From: an uncultured Pelagibacteraceae bacterium
Lineage (GTDB): Bacteria; Pseudomonadota; Alphaproteobacteria; Pelagibacterales; Pelagibacteraceae
Assembly: GCA_902581605.1 (NCBI GenBank)
Contig: CACHPE010000005.1
Coordinates: 1-64,000 of the forward strand
Length of the DNA: 64,000 nucleotides
Reading direction: 5' to 3'
The notes under the pieces are model-generated. The model did no database searches. It was not told the DNA's origin and worked only from the letters and a program-made list of their open reading frames with translations. Both the position numbers and the translations under genes were made by a program. This document shows, in pieces, positions 1 through 10,310 of this stretch (positions within the stretch are counted from its first letter, which is position 1; each line of letters begins with the position of its first letter).

Positions 1-2
1 GG

Positions 3-407
3 ATTGCCTCAAATATAGAAATTAATGAAATTGGTTTAAACCATCCACTTTATAAAAATAAAAATAAAAAATTTAATACACCAGCATTTAATTTTGATGA
101 AGTTGTAAAAATGCCAGAAAATTCAACCTTGTTAGCTTCAAATTCAATAAACAACGTTCAAGGGATAAATTTCAAAGTTGGTAACTGTAATATATGGGGC
201 CTTCAATACCACCCTGAGATTACTTATAATAAAATGATCAATTTAATTATTTTCAGAAAAAAAAGACTTTTAGAAAAAGGTGCATTTAAAGATGAGAATG
301 AGATAGAGAATCACATTAAACACATAGAAACTGAGAATAATAAATTAGATAAAGTTTCTAGAATGAGAGAATTAGAGAACTGGTTAGACTATCTAAATTT
401 AGAATAA
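3..407 (+). CDS. Class I glutamine amidotransferase, C-terminal part (5' end outside window)
   Basis: The frame is open from the left edge, so the start and the nucleophile-Cys region are missing. The visible end carries a GLQYHPE motif, the catalytic His-x-Glu of class I glutamine amidotransferases (GMP-synthase-type fold). After it comes a charged tail, about 60 residues, ending in [12 protein letters not shown]. The enzyme would release ammonia from glutamine, alone or for a partner synthase; the partner is not visible here. It ends tail-to-tail with fhs, overlapping it by 9 nt. The family is clear; substrate and full length cannot be judged. Confidence 0.72.
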   Translation: MASNIEINEIGLNHPLYKNKNKKFNTPAFNFDEVVKMPENSTLLASNSINNVQGINFKVGNCNIWGLQYHPEITYNKMINLIIFRKKRLLEKGAFKDENEIENHIKHIETENNKLDKVSRMRELENWLDYLNLE

Positions 408-2081
408 ACCTTCTATTTCACCTTTGTCATTTAATTTTATTGAGTCGGCCGCAGGAACTCTTGGAAGTCCTGGCATTGTCATAATTTCTCCACACACAAC
501 AACTATAAATTCTGCACCAGAAGAAAGTCTTACCTCTCTTACAGGTAAAACATGACCTGTGGGTGCACCTTTTAAATTTGGATCTGTTGAAAAACTATAT
601 TGAGTTTTTGCAATACAAACAGGTAAATTACCGTAACCTTTTTCTTCAAATTCTTTAAGTTGTTGTCTTACTTTTGTATCTGCGACTACTTCTGAGGCGC
701 TATAGATTTCTTGTGCAATTTTTTCTATTTTTTTGAATAATGGCAGATCATCCTCATATAAAAATTTAAATGTATCTTTTTTATCTTCACAAATTTCTGT
801 AACATTTTTAGCAAGATCAATTGTTCCTTCGCTTCCATTAGACCAATGCGTACATTTAGAAGCTTTCACACCTTGGGTTTCACAAAAATCTAATAAAGTT
901 TTCATTTCATCATCTGTATCAGTAATAAAATGATTTACAGCTACAGTAACAGGTAATCCAAATTTTCTAATATTGTTTATATGTCTACGTAAATTTACCA
1001 ATCCATCTTTCAAAGCGGTTATATTTTCTTTTTTTAAATCTTCTTTATTAACTCCTCCGTGCATTTTAAGGGCTCTAATTGTTGCTACAATAACTACACA
1101 GTCTGGTTTGAGTCCTGATTTTCTACATTTAATATTTAAAAATTTTTCAGCTCCTAAATCTGCTCCAAATCCTGCCTCTGTTACTACATAGTCAGATAAT
1201 TTTAGACCAGCTTTCGTTGCAATAACTGAATTACATCCATGTGCTATATTTGCAAAAGGTCCCCCGTGAATTATAGCTGGATTATTTTCCAAAGTTTGAG
1301 TTACATTTGGTCTTATTGCTTCTTTAAGCAAAACAGTCATTGGACCTTGTGCATTTAAATCTTTTGCATAAATTGATTGTTTATCTCTTGTATATCCAAT
1401 CGTGATATTGCCAATTCTATTTTCTAAGTCTTTTAAGTCTGTAGCTAAACAAAAAATAGCCATTAATTCAGATGCAACAGTGATATCAAAACTATCTTGT
1501 CTTGGATAACCATTTGCCACTCCTCCAAGATCAACAATTACTGATCTTAAGGATCTATCGTTCATATCCATTACTCTTCTCCAAACAACTCTTCTTACGT
1601 CGATGTTAAGTTTGTTCCCCCAATAGATATGATTATCAATTAAAGCAGATAATAAGTTATGCGCAGATGTAATAGCATGAAAATCACCTGTAAAATGAAG
1701 ATTGATTTGTTCCATCGGTACTACCTGTGCATAACCACCACCAGCAGCTCCACCCTTCATTCCAAATGATGGACCTAAACTTGGTTCCCTTAAGCAAACA
1801 ATAGATTTTTTTCCAATTTTATTTAAACCGTCATTTAAACCAACAGAAGTTGTAGTTTTACCCTCACCAGCTGGAGTAGGAGTGATTGCTGTAACTAAAA
1901 TTAATTTGCCATTTTCTTTTTTAAGGGTATTCAAATATTCCAAATTTATTTTGGCTATGTGTCTTCCCATTGGGCTAAACGCAAAATTTTCATCGGGGAC
2001 ACCAACCTTTGAAAGAATATCCTTTATTGGCTGCATCTTAGCTTCTCTAGCTATTTGGATGTCAGATTTAATTTCGGCCAT
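399..2081 (-). CDS. fhs: Formate--tetrahydrofolate ligase
   Basis: Cytoplasmic Fhs, 560 aa, full length for the family. It interconverts formate + THF + ATP and 10-formyl-THF. The P-loop [12 protein letters not shown] is at about residues 67-78; [18 protein letters not shown] and the C-terminal [11 protein letters not shown] stretch are family signatures. The gene is divergent from soxBDAG, with 130 nt between starts. Methylene-THF made from sarcosine and dimethylglycine can be oxidised to 10-formyl-THF, and Fhs run in reverse would then give formate and ATP. That direction is inference from context; the identity is secure. Confidence 0.97.
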   Translation of the reverse strand: MAEIKSDIQIAREAKMQPIKDILSKVGVPDENFAFSPMGRHIAKINLEYLNTLKKENGKLILVTAITPTPAGEGKTTTSVGLNDGLNKIGKKSIVCLREPSLGPSFGMKGGAAGGGYAQVVPMEQINLHFTGDFHAITSAHNLLSALIDNHIYWGNKLNIDVRRVVWRRVMDMNDRSLRSVIVDLGGVANGYPRQDSFDITVASELMAIFCLATDLKDLENRIGNITIGYTRDKQSIYAKDLNAQGPMTVLLKEAIRPNVTQTLENNPAIIHGGPFANIAHGCNSVIATKAGLKLSDYVVTEAGFGADLGAEKFLNIKCRKSGLKPDCVVIVATIRALKMHGGVNKEDLKKENITALKDGLVNLRRHINNIRKFGLPVTVAVNHFITDTDDEMKTLLDFCETQGVKASKCTHWSNGSEGTIDLAKNVTEICEDKKDTFKFLYEDDLPLFKKIEKIAQEIYSASEVVADTKVRQQLKEFEEKGYGNLPVCIAKTQYSFSTDPNLKGAPTGHVLPVREVRLSSGAEFIVVVCGEIMTMPGLPRVPAADSIKLNDKGEIEGLF

Positions 2082-2211
2082 AAATAATCAAATAAATTAA
2101 AAGTTTTTTATCTGTGACTTCTTATCCTTTTTTGAGATATTTGGAAACTTCTAAAAAATATATATAAAAAAAATAAGCACTATTTAAATTGATTGTTATA
2201 AAATTATATAA
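2082..2211. promoter_or_regulatory. Divergent fhs / soxB intergenic region
   Basis: This 130-nt AT-rich spacer between the divergent fhs and soxB starts must hold both promoters. I could not assign convincing -35/-10 hexamers to either gene, and found no clear Shine-Dalgarno before soxB and no strong hairpin. The arrangement suggests co-regulation of sarcosine oxidation with C1 disposal, but no operator sequence could be recognised. Confidence 0.4.
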
Positions 2212-3468
2212 ATGCAAAAATATTCTATATTTAATTTGGTTAAAAACGCTTTCTCAAACCATGAAAATTGGGATTTAGCCTGGAAAGATCCAACACCTAA
2301 GGAAGAATACGATGTTGTAATTATTGGTGGTGGAGGCCATGGATTAGCTACAGCCTATTATCTTGCTAAAGAACATAACATTACAAAAGTTGCAATCATT
2401 GAGAAAGGATGGATTGGTGGAGGAAATGTAGGACGTAACACTACAATTATTAGATCCAATTACATGCATGACGAAAATGGTTTGTTCAGTGAGTTTGGGA
2501 TGGATTTATGGAGAAAGATGAGTCAGGATTTAAACTACAATGTAATGTTTTCTCCAAGAGGAATAATTAATCTTGCGCATTCTGATGCACAAATGAATGC
2601 ATACGCGAGAAGAGGAAATTCTATGAGATTAAATGGAATAGATGCTGTTCTTTTAAATAGAGAGCAAGTTAAAGAAATTATTCCAATGGCTGATTTTTCT
2701 GAAAACGTAAGGTTTCCAATTTTTGGTGGTTTGATGCAACCAAGTGCGGGCACAGCAAGACATGATGCTGTTGCATGGGGTTATGCACGTCAAGCAGATT
2801 CCATGGGTGTTGATATAATTCAAAATTGTGAGGTGATAGGTTTCGATGTTTCTGCTGGTAAAATAAAAGGAATAAGAACTTCACGAGGAAATATCAAAGC
2901 AAAAAAAATAGGTTTATGTGTTGCCGGAAGCACAAATATATTAGCTGAAAAATTAAATATGACTTTACCAATTGAAACTCATTTGCTTCAAGCATGTGTT
3001 TCTGAACCAGTTAAACCAGTTTTAGATAGTGTAGTTACTTTTGGTGCAGGACACTTTTATGTAAGTCAATCAGACAAAGGCGAGATGGTAATGGGTGGTG
3101 ATCTTGACGGGTACAATAGTTATGCTCAAAGGGGAAATCTACCGACATTGCAACATGTGTTAACAGAAGGAATAGCAATGATGCCGTTTTTAAGTAAATT
3201 AAAAATGCTTAGAACATGGGGTGGTATTATGGATATGTCAATGGATGGATCACCTATAATTGATAAAACACACATTGAAGGTTTATATTTAAATTGTGGA
3301 TGGTGTTATGGAGGGTTTAAAGCCACACCCGCTTCGGGCTGGACATTTGCTCATACTATTGCACAAGACAGAGTTCATGAGTTAAACGCTGGTTATAGTT
3401 TAAATAGATTTAGTACAGGTAATCTTATTGATGAAAAAGGACTTGGTACCAAAACTTGGATATCATAA
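2212..3468 (+). CDS. soxB: Sarcosine oxidase, beta subunit
   Basis: The 418-aa FAD/FMN subunit of heterotetrameric sarcosine oxidase. The N-terminal Rossmann motif IIGGGGHGLATAYYLA starts near residue 37 and binds FAD. The His in TARHDAVAWG (about residue 184) matches the histidine that carries covalent FMN in characterised enzymes. GGIMDMSMDGSPIID and CGWCYGGFKATPASG are typical of the C-terminal half. The tetramer oxidises sarcosine to glycine and passes the methyl to THF as 5,10-methylene-THF. It is first of four tightly packed genes; soxD starts at the very next base after the stop codon. Confidence 0.97.
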   Translation: MQKYSIFNLVKNAFSNHENWDLAWKDPTPKEEYDVVIIGGGGHGLATAYYLAKEHNITKVAIIEKGWIGGGNVGRNTTIIRSNYMHDENGLFSEFGMDLWRKMSQDLNYNVMFSPRGIINLAHSDAQMNAYARRGNSMRLNGIDAVLLNREQVKEIIPMADFSENVRFPIFGGLMQPSAGTARHDAVAWGYARQADSMGVDIIQNCEVIGFDVSAGKIKGIRTSRGNIKAKKIGLCVAGSTNILAEKLNMTLPIETHLLQACVSEPVKPVLDSVVTFGAGHFYVSQSDKGEMVMGGDLDGYNSYAQRGNLPTLQHVLTEGIAMMPFLSKLKMLRTWGGIMDMSMDGSPIIDKTHIEGLYLNCGWCYGGFKATPASGWTFAHTIAQDRVHELNAGYSLNRFSTGNLIDEKGLGTKTWIS

Positions 3469-3738
3469 ATGCTTTATATAAATTGCCCACATTGTGGAAT
3501 GAGATCTCAAAATGAATTTTCATACGGTGGAGACGCGAGCGTTAAAAGACCTGAGCTAAATAAAGAAGTTTCTGATCAAGAATGGGATGATTTTGTTTAT
3601 AATAGAAAAAGTTTAAGAGGAAAGCATTTAGAACTGTGGCAACATATTTCTGGATGTAGACAATGGATAAAGGTTGAGAGAGATACTGCAACCCATGAAA
3701 TATTTAGAACTTTTAAAGCCGATGAGGAAGTTGCTTAA
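3469..3738 (+). CDS. soxD: Sarcosine oxidase, delta subunit
   Basis: An 89-aa zinc-binding small subunit. Cys6, Cys9, His59 and Cys63 (CPHC near the start, then HISGC) sit at the positions used as zinc ligands in the characterised delta subunit. The length is normal. It begins directly after soxB, and its TAA stop shares its last base with the soxA ATG, so translation is probably coupled to keep subunits equimolar. It is structural within the SoxBDAG complex. Confidence 0.96.
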   Translation: MLYINCPHCGMRSQNEFSYGGDASVKRPELNKEVSDQEWDDFVYNRKSLRGKHLELWQHISGCRQWIKVERDTATHEIFRTFKADEEVA

Positions 3739-6734
3739 TGACCCAAGCTTTTAGAATTGAAAATGGGGGGTTAATAAATAGGGAAAAAAAATTATCCTTC
3801 AAATTTAATGGCAAAACATACTTTGGTTATGAAGGAGATACATTGGCATCAGCTTTATTGGCGAATGGAGTTCATTTAGTAGGAAGAAGTTTTAAATATC
3901 ACAGACCCAGAGGTTTTTTTGGGGCAGGTGTAGATGAACCTTATGCAGTTGTTCAACTTTATAGAAATGGTGAAACAGAACCTAATATTAAAGCAACAGA
4001 GCAGGAACTATTTGAGGGTTTAGAGGCAAAAAGTGTTAATTGTTGGCCAAGTGTTAATTTTGACATAGGTGCAATCAATAATTTTTTGAGAATTTTTTTA
4101 CCAGCAGGTTTTTATTACAAAACTTTTATGTGGCCGAAAAGTTTTTGGTATCGAATTTATGAGCCTTTCATAAGAAAAGCAGCTGGTTTAGGTGTAGCTT
4201 CAACTAAACACGATAATGAAAGATATGAACATAAATATGAATACTGTGATTTATTAATTGCAGGTTCAGGTCCTTCAGGTTTAGCTGGTGCATATGCAGC
4301 AGCAAAAAATGGAGCCAAAGTAATTTTAGCTGAAGATAAACCAAGATTTGGTGGATCTTTATTAACTAGTGATGTCAATATTGGCAATCAATCGGGAAAA
4401 GATTGGGCTGATGGCATAGTTGCTGAGTTAAAAACAATGCCCAATGTTGTTGTAAAAAATAGATCTCAAATTTTTGGATACTATGATCACAACATGCTTG
4501 TGATGTCGGAAAAAGTTAGTGATCATTTACCATCAACTAAAAAATATCACCCTAACAAAAGGTTATGGTATATTCGAGCAAAAGAAGTTTTGATTTCCTC
4601 AGGATCAATTGAAAGACCAATAGTTTTTGGAAATAATGATACACCAGGGGTAATGCTTTCTTCAGCCGCTAAAGAATATTTAAAAGTATATGGTGTTTTA
4701 GTTGGAAGAAAACCATTGGTATTTACAAATAACGATAGTGGATACGAAACAGCAATAGAATTTAAAAAACATGGAGTAGATCCAGTTGTTTTAGACTCAA
4801 GAAAAAATCCTGTGTCAGAAATAATTGATGAGGCAAAAAATTTAGGAATTAATATTAAAAATTCATATGTTGTTGTTGCAGCACAAGGATACAAAAAAGT
4901 AAAATCGGCAGATATCGCAAGTATTTCTGAAGACAAAAAACAACTTGGTAAAATAGAAAATGTACAATGTGATTGTATTTGCGTTTCAGGTTTTTGGACA
5001 CCAACTATTCATTTAGCCTCACAATCAGGAAATAAAACAAAGTTTAAAGAGGAAATTGATGCATTTGTTCCAGGACAATCAAAACAAAATGAAATTACTT
5101 TAGGTGCAGCTAATGGAGTATTTTCACTAGAGGAAACTTTAAAAACGTCATTTACAGCAGGAAGTGAATTATCAAAAAAAATTACTGAAAATGACAATAA
5201 GATAGCTATTCCAAATGTTGTTGAGAAAAAATCTTCTCAGCATGATAAGTTTTGGTGTGTTCCATTACCAAAAGGTAAAAATTATAAAAGATTTTTAGAT
5301 TTTCAAAACGATGTAGCAGTGTCTGATATAGAAATAGCTTTAAGAGAAGGGTATCGATCAATTGAACACGTTAAAAGGTATACCACTCTAGGAATGGCAA
5401 CAGACCAAGGAAAAACAAGTAATTTAAATGGATTACAATTAGTATCCGAAATTGAAAACAAAGTTGTTCCTGCAGTAGGCCATACGACTTTTAGGCCTCC
5501 ATATACTCCTGTTTCTATTGGAGCAATAGTAGGAAGAGAAGTTGGAAAGCATTCAAAACCAACAAGAAAATCTCCAATGCATTCATGGCATGAAAAAAAT
5601 AATGCAGTGTTTGTTGATGCAGGTGTCTGGTTAAGACCCAGGTATTATAGAAGAGGAAATGAAAATTTATTTGAGGGATCAAAAAGAGAAGCAAAAAATG
5701 TAAGAACAAATGTAGGTGTTTGCGATGTAACTACATTAGGTAAAATAGATATTAAAGGACCAGATGCAGCTGAGTTATTAAATAGAGTTTATACAAATTC
5801 ATGGTTGAAGCTACCAGTTGGTAAAGCTAGATATGGTGTAATGTTAAGAGAAGATGGAATTGTAATGGATGACGGAACAACTACAAGAATTTCTGAAAAT
5901 CATTATCATATGACTACAACAACAGCTCAAGCAGCAAACGTTCTTTCGCATTTAGAATATTATTTGCAACTCGTTTGGCCTGAATTAAATGTGAATGTAG
6001 TTTCAACTACGGAACAGTGGGCTGGAGCAGCTATAGCTGGACCTAAATCTAGAGATTTATTACAAAAATTATTTCCAAACTCTGATGTATCAAATGGAGG
6101 CTTACCTTTTATGGGCTATATGGAGGGAGATTTATTTGGTGTAAAAGCAAGAATATATAGAATTTCGTTTTCAGGCGAGCTTGCTTATGAGGTAAATGTT
6201 GAGTCTGATTATGGAAATTTTATGTGGGAAAAAATAATTGAAGTTGGTGAAGAATTTAATATTCAACCATATGGAACTGAAGCATTATCAACTCTTAGAA
6301 TTGAAATGGGACATGTTGCAGGATCAGAACTTGATGGTAGAACAATTCCATTCGATAATGCCTTAGAAGGTCTTGTTAGTAAAAAGAAAGATTTTATTGG
6401 AAAAAGATCATTACAAAGATCTGCATTTATAGCTGAAGATAGACAAAGAATAGTAGGCGTAGTTCCATTAGATAAACAAACAAGTATACCAGAAGGCTCT
6501 CACTTAGTTAAAGATGATAAAGCACCGTTACCAAATCCAAAATTAGGTCATATCTCTGCATCTTGTTGGAGTGTTGAATATGACAATCCTTTTTCTTTAG
6601 CAATTTTGAAAGATGGAAAAAATATGATAGGTCAAAAGCTTTTTGCGATGTCACCACTTAAAAACAAAGTAATACCAGTTGAGATAGTTTCATCACATTA
6701 TGTAGACCCGAAAGGTGAAAGAGTTAGATCATGA
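3738..6734 (+). CDS. soxA: Sarcosine oxidase, alpha subunit
   Basis: The 998-aa large subunit. Order of parts: an N-terminal Fer2_4-like region ([26 protein letters not shown]), an NAD(P)/FAD Rossmann domain beginning with [21 protein letters not shown] near residue 173, and from about residue 620 a GcvT/THF-binding domain ([36 protein letters not shown]). Ammonia channelling and methyl transfer to THF occur here in the family. It overlaps soxD by 1 nt and soxG by 4 nt. Full length with no visible defect. Confidence 0.97.
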   Translation: MTQAFRIENGGLINREKKLSFKFNGKTYFGYEGDTLASALLANGVHLVGRSFKYHRPRGFFGAGVDEPYAVVQLYRNGETEPNIKATEQELFEGLEAKSVNCWPSVNFDIGAINNFLRIFLPAGFYYKTFMWPKSFWYRIYEPFIRKAAGLGVASTKHDNERYEHKYEYCDLLIAGSGPSGLAGAYAAAKNGAKVILAEDKPRFGGSLLTSDVNIGNQSGKDWADGIVAELKTMPNVVVKNRSQIFGYYDHNMLVMSEKVSDHLPSTKKYHPNKRLWYIRAKEVLISSGSIERPIVFGNNDTPGVMLSSAAKEYLKVYGVLVGRKPLVFTNNDSGYETAIEFKKHGVDPVVLDSRKNPVSEIIDEAKNLGINIKNSYVVVAAQGYKKVKSADIASISEDKKQLGKIENVQCDCICVSGFWTPTIHLASQSGNKTKFKEEIDAFVPGQSKQNEITLGAANGVFSLEETLKTSFTAGSELSKKITENDNKIAIPNVVEKKSSQHDKFWCVPLPKGKNYKRFLDFQNDVAVSDIEIALREGYRSIEHVKRYTTLGMATDQGKTSNLNGLQLVSEIENKVVPAVGHTTFRPPYTPVSIGAIVGREVGKHSKPTRKSPMHSWHEKNNAVFVDAGVWLRPRYYRRGNENLFEGSKREAKNVRTNVGVCDVTTLGKIDIKGPDAAELLNRVYTNSWLKLPVGKARYGVMLREDGIVMDDGTTTRISENHYHMTTTTAQAANVLSHLEYYLQLVWPELNVNVVSTTEQWAGAAIAGPKSRDLLQKLFPNSDVSNGGLPFMGYMEGDLFGVKARIYRISFSGELAYEVNVESDYGNFMWEKIIEVGEEFNIQPYGTEALSTLRIEMGHVAGSELDGRTIPFDNALEGLVSKKKDFIGKRSLQRSAFIAEDRQRIVGVVPLDKQTSIPEGSHLVKDDKAPLPNPKLGHISASCWSVEYDNPFSLAILKDGKNMIGQKLFAMSPLKNKVIPVEIVSSHYVDPKGERVRS

Positions 6735-7318
6735 CATTAATTTCAGCTTTATCAAATGTTCATACAAAAGGTCAATTCGGAGATTATAAAGGTAAAAATG
6801 GAAATGATATACTTAAAATATCTGAAATCAAAAATTTATTAATTATTCAAATAGTTCAGTACAAAAATTCTTCAGTTTCATTTGAGGGTATTGAGATTGA
6901 TGGTTTAAAATTAAAAAATAAACCTTTGGCCGTAGTATTTAATGAAAATACAAGGATTATGTGGAATGGACCAAAAAACTGGCTTTTAGTTTCAATAAAA
7001 AAAGATTTAATAAAAAATGTAGTAGATAAATTTAAAGATACAGATTTTGCTGTAACAGATTTATCTCATTCTAGAGCTATCATAGAAATCGAGGGAAATG
7101 ATATGATAGAAGTTTTGAAAAAAGGATGTCCTTTTAATTTTAATAAATTAGATAAAAACAATTCAATTAACTCAACTTATAATGGAATAGCTTTTACTGT
7201 AGATAGGTTGAGTGATAATCCAAATAAAGTAAGGATATTTACGCTAAGAAGCTTTGGCGAGTCTTTATATCATTCTATCACAGATGCATCTTTAGAGTTT
7301 GGTTTTGAAACAATATAA
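6731..7318 (+). CDS. soxG: Sarcosine oxidase, gamma subunit
   Basis: The 195-aa gamma subunit, related to the GcvT fold and the least conserved of the four. Recognisable features are [16 protein letters not shown] and the [14 protein letters not shown] segment followed by the GCPF/FN motif, as in other SoxG proteins. Its ATG overlaps the soxA stop by 4 nt. It ends the soxBDAG operon; the next gene is convergent, 10 nt away. Confidence 0.93.
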   Translation: MTLISALSNVHTKGQFGDYKGKNGNDILKISEIKNLLIIQIVQYKNSSVSFEGIEIDGLKLKNKPLAVVFNENTRIMWNGPKNWLLVSIKKDLIKNVVDKFKDTDFAVTDLSHSRAIIEIEGNDMIEVLKKGCPFNFNKLDKNNSINSTYNGIAFTVDRLSDNPNKVRIFTLRSFGESLYHSITDASLEFGFETI

Positions 7319-7328
7319 ACTTAAAGTT

Positions 7329-8180
7329 TCAATCTCTTGTTGCAATATAAACACCTATAGAAGTAATTAGAAATCCAATTAAATCTAAGCTAGTTAAACT
7401 TTCATTTAAGAAAAGCCATGCCATAAAAGCAGATGTTGCTGGAATTAAAAAAAATATAGAAACAGTTTTGCTTGCTGAGTTATTTTTAATTAAAAACATT
7501 AATATTGTAAATGCACCAAATGAAACCAAAAATATTTGATGACTCATTGCAATAATAAATGTTTGTGAGAAATCAATATACGGATCAACAAACAAAATAA
7601 TTATTGATAAATGAAATATACATCCACCAATAGCTTGATTCATATTACTTACAGACAATGGCAAGTTGTTGCTTAATTTTTTTTGCCATAAAGTTGAAAA
7701 TGTAATTGCTAATAAGGCTATTATTGTTGCGATCAATCCTGTTGCTGGTATTTTAGAACCAACATCAAAACCTAATACAAGTCCTGCACCAGCAAATCCT
7801 AACAAAACACCTATCCATTGTTTTATAGATACTTTTTCATTTAAAATTGGACCACTTAATGCATTTGTGAGAACTGGTTGAAGGGTTACAATTAACGCTG
7901 CTATTGCTGTAGGCATACCTATTGAAATTGAGTAAAAGACACCACCAAGATAAAAACCATGAAACAAGATACCGCTAAAAAAAGATTCAAAAAAATTTCT
8001 TTTGCTTACTAGAATTTTTTGTTTTGAATAAATTGAAAATAAAAAAAAACCGAAAGCAACTAATGCAAATCTAAAAGCTAGAGCAGCAAATGGATCACTA
8101 TTGTCTATGATAGGTTTAGTTGTAATGAAAGCGGAAGACCATAGAAGTATAAATATGAAAGGGAATATTTTAATCATCAT
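7329..8180 (-). CDS. EamA/DMT-family transporter
   Basis: An inner-membrane protein with about ten hydrophobic helices in two EamA repeats, the usual DMT exporter architecture; family motifs include SSAFITTKPII near the start and the repeat-2 opening LLAITFSTLWQKKLS. I chose the ATG at 8180 (MMIKIFPFIFILLWSSAF) because the longer frame back to 8237 needs a TTG start and adds a charged leader uncommon in this family. Substrate unknown: family members export amino acids or metabolites. It is convergent with soxG. Confidence 0.85.
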   Translation of the reverse strand: MMIKIFPFIFILLWSSAFITTKPIIDNSDPFAALAFRFALVAFGFFLFSIYSKQKILVSKRNFFESFFSGILFHGFYLGGVFYSISIGMPTAIAALIVTLQPVLTNALSGPILNEKVSIKQWIGVLLGFAGAGLVLGFDVGSKIPATGLIATIIALLAITFSTLWQKKLSNNLPLSVSNMNQAIGGCIFHLSIIILFVDPYIDFSQTFIIAMSHQIFLVSFGAFTILMFLIKNNSASKTVSIFFLIPATSAFMAWLFLNESLTSLDLIGFLITSIGVYIATRD

Positions 8181-8280
8181 GTTTAATAAACAAATAAATT
8201 TAATAAAATCAAACAAATCAGCACCTATTATGAGCAAATTATAAGTAGCAATGAAATATCAAATCACCTATGGTTCAACT

Positions 8281-8667
8281 ATGAAATTTAGATTATTAAG
8301 AATTTTTACAATAATACTGTCTTTTTTCTTTTTGACGGGTTTTGCACCCATTTTTTCATTTGTTGGCCCAGGTTTAACAGCTTTTACTTCAGGTAATATC
8401 TATAAAGCAAGTGCCCAATTTATAATTAATCAAAAAATAGAAAAAGAAACTGGAAAAAATTCTTTAGCTTTAATTAAAGATACATTTATTGAAGAAAAAG
8501 ATAAAAAAATTAAAAAAAATTCTTTTGATGAAGACTTAAGACAATTAGTTGAAACAAGAATTAAAATGACCAGACAAAAACTAGATAATCAAAATTTACA
8601 AAAATTACTTAAAAAACGAATTGAGATTACCAGATCAATAATTGATTTAAATAACACTAATCAATAA
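8281..8667 (+). CDS. Small secreted or membrane-anchored protein of unknown function
   Basis: From the ATG at 8281 this is 128 aa; an upstream in-frame ATG at 8251 adds ten residues but weakens the signal sequence. It begins with a basic end and hydrophobic stretch (KFRLLRIFTIILSFFFLTG), fitting a signal peptide or anchor, followed by a short GPGLTAFTSGN hydrophobic part. A very lysine-rich, probably helical tail runs to the end. No catalytic motif is visible. Divergent from the EamA gene; the 3' end overlaps the next, convergent gene by 11 nt. Likely an envelope protein, function unknown. Confidence 0.6.
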   Translation: MKFRLLRIFTIILSFFFLTGFAPIFSFVGPGLTAFTSGNIYKASAQFIINQKIEKETGKNSLALIKDTFIEEKDKKIKKNSFDEDLRQLVETRIKMTRQKLDNQNLQKLLKKRIEITRSIIDLNNTNQ

Positions 8668-9097
8668 TATTTAGATATATTAAATCTAATTGGTCAGTTT
8701 CTTTGCACCACATTTCATAGCTTTCACATACTCTCCATAAATGATCAAAAGCTCTTTGTGAAATTTCTAATGGAAAATGACTTTTAGTATAATAAAGCTT
8801 AGGTATTTTCATTAAAAATTTAACCATCGAATCTTTTTGAAGTTCTAAAAGTCTTAGAGTTTCTTCATTAATTTTTTTTTTAGTAATCGAGTCAATAAAT
8901 TTATTATTCTTAAGCTCTAAAAACCATTTGTCATGAAATTCTCCAGAACTTAAAATGTTATATTCCTTAGTAGTCATAAAAATTTCAAAAGCTTGTATAT
9001 TATTGATTTCAGGATTTTGTTTTTTAATTTCTATTATATTTGAATAAACAAATTCTGCAGCTCTCAACACATATGGTTTTTCAGTCTTATTAGACAT
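8657..9097 (-). CDS. Conserved hypothetical protein, 146 aa
   Basis: A soluble, probably all-helical protein with aromatic-rich segments (EFHDKWFLELKNN; FDHLWRVCESYEMWCKE). I do not recognise a family and see no signal peptide or membrane helix. It lies 3 nt downstream of the racemase gene on the same strand, so the two probably form one transcript. Codon use looks like the neighbours. Function unknown. Confidence 0.6.
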   Translation of the reverse strand: MSNKTEKPYVLRAAEFVYSNIIEIKKQNPEINNIQAFEIFMTTKEYNILSSGEFHDKWFLELKNNKFIDSITKKKINEETLRLLELQKDSMVKFLMKIPKLYYTKSHFPLEISQRAFDHLWRVCESYEMWCKETDQLDLIYLNIID

Positions 9098-9100
9098 AAA

Positions 9101-9847
9101 CTAATTTTTATGCTTAACCATAGCTGAATGTGCCAAAATTAAGTTAGGATCTAAAAATACTTTTGAAGACTTTACATTTTCAAATGATTTAAATGCAAAA
9201 ATTGCAATAGGGAGCTCTGTACAACCTAATATAATTTTTTTACACTTCATTTTAATTAATGAATCAATTGCAGGTTTAATTGCTTTTGCTGCTGACTTTA
9301 CATTGCCCATTTTAACTAATTTAATTGCTTTATTAACTGACAATTTTTGTATTTTTTGAGATGGCTCTATTAATTGATAATCTTTTTCAAAAAATTTTTT
9401 ATAAACTCCTGTTTTAAGAGTACCTTCAGTTGCTAAAATACCAACTTTGGAGTTTTTCTTACATTTTTTTTTAGTAAATTTGAAAACCTCTTTTGGCATA
9501 TTGATTATTGGAATATTGATTTTATTTTGTAAATCATTGAACCAATAATGGGCCGTATTGCAAGGTATAACTATAAATTTACATTTATTCTTTTCTAGAA
9601 GCTTACAACCTCTGAGCAAACTCTTTAAAACTTTGTTATATTTTGCTCTACTTGTTTTATTTGTAGATTTGTTTGAAAGATTTTTAGTTTGAGAGCCAAT
9701 AGACTCAGGTCTACCAGGAATATTTGATTTATTATAAAGTATAAATAATGGATACTCTTGATCTATTTTGCCTCTATTTAACACTGCAAGTTTGTTGCAA
9801 AAATCAAGACCTGCTTGAGTTCCCATTCCACCTAAAATTCCAATCAT
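9101..9847 (-). CDS. Aspartate/glutamate racemase family protein
   Basis: A 248-aa cofactor-independent amino-acid racemase. IGILGGMG opens the protein, and both active-site cysteines are present: Cys96 in PCNTAH and Cys209 in GCTELP. The pair works as a two-base system at the alpha carbon. The family includes aspartate racemases, broad-specificity RacX/YgeA enzymes and MurI; the absence of division genes nearby argues weakly against MurI. It heads a two-gene unit with the unknown 146-aa gene. Confidence 0.88.
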   Translation of the reverse strand: MIGILGGMGTQAGLDFCNKLAVLNRGKIDQEYPLFILYNKSNIPGRPESIGSQTKNLSNKSTNKTSRAKYNKVLKSLLRGCKLLEKNKCKFIVIPCNTAHYWFNDLQNKINIPIINMPKEVFKFTKKKCKKNSKVGILATEGTLKTGVYKKFFEKDYQLIEPSQKIQKLSVNKAIKLVKMGNVKSAAKAIKPAIDSLIKMKCKKIILGCTELPIAIFAFKSFENVKSSKVFLDPNLILAHSAMVKHKN

Positions 9848-9924
9848 AATTTTGATTAATTTATTAATTTTTTATTTAAAATCTATAATTAATAATTGTG
9901 TTTAAAGATTGTTATTAAATAAGG

Positions 9925-9975
9925 TATTGGCTGAATAATAAATTTTTTTGAGTTAAATAAATTTTTCAGCCAATA
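9925..9975 (-). terminator. Hairpin downstream of cspA
   Basis: A perfect 10-bp inverted repeat (tattggctga at 9925-9934, tcagccaata at 9966-9975), with aaattt complementarity inside the AT-rich loop that could extend the stem. It starts 13 nt past the cspA stop, where a terminator or 3'-end stabiliser would lie. There is no long U-tract after it on the minus strand, so Rho-independent termination is not certain. Confidence 0.6.
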
Positions 9976-9987
9976 GGAAGTGTGAAA

Positions 9988-10194
9988 TTATGCAGTTTTT
10001 AAGTTAACTGCTGAAGGACCTTTAGGACCATCTTCAACATCGAAAGTCAAAGCTTGACCCTCTTCTAAACCGTTCATACCAGCATCTCTTACTGCTGAAA
10101 CATGTACAAACACATCTTTTTCTTTATCTTCTCTTTCAATAAAACCAAAACCTTTGGTTGGATTGAACCACTTTACTTTACCTTGTAGACTCAT
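9988..10194 (-). CDS. cspA: Cold-shock domain protein
   Basis: A 68-aa single cold-shock domain, normal CspA length. RNP1 (KGFGFIE, residues 14-20) and RNP2 (VFVHVSA, about 28-34), the nucleic-acid-binding beta strands, are intact. It acts as an RNA chaperone in the cytoplasm. Its own promoter region (10195-10310) contains an AT-rich palindrome, and a hairpin follows the gene, so it looks monocistronic. Which csp paralogue it is cannot be told from the window. Confidence 0.96.
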   Translation of the reverse strand: MSLQGKVKWFNPTKGFGFIEREDKEKDVFVHVSAVRDAGMNGLEEGQALTFDVEDGPKGPSAVNLKTA

Positions 10195-10225
10195 ATTTAT
10201 CTTCTTACTTTTTGTTATGTTTAAT

Positions 10226-10247
10226 TATTACTTATAATTAAGTAATA
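10226..10247 (-). promoter_or_regulatory. AT-rich palindrome in the cspA leader/promoter
   Basis: attactta (10227-10234) and taagtaat (10239-10246) form a perfect 8-bp inverted repeat, extendable by one pair (10226/10247), with a 4-nt loop, 32 nt upstream of the cspA ATG. It could be a leader hairpin, since csp mRNAs are commonly regulated by temperature-dependent 5' UTR folding, or an operator-like palindrome. No transcription start is known, so its role is open. Confidence 0.4.
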
Positions 10248-10310
10248 TTGGCTTTTTTTAGTTTTTATTGGGTTTTGTCAACAAAATAGATCAACAATTA
10301 AAAATAATTT

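Noticed and set aside
4547-4936. 129-codon open frame on the minus strand
   Set aside because: It lies wholly inside soxA, has no family features and reads as the reverse shadow of an AT-rich gene.
8181-8237. Longer EamA protein starting at 8237
   Set aside because: It needs a TTG start without SD and adds a leader not seen in the family; the ATG pair at 8180 gives a normal first helix.
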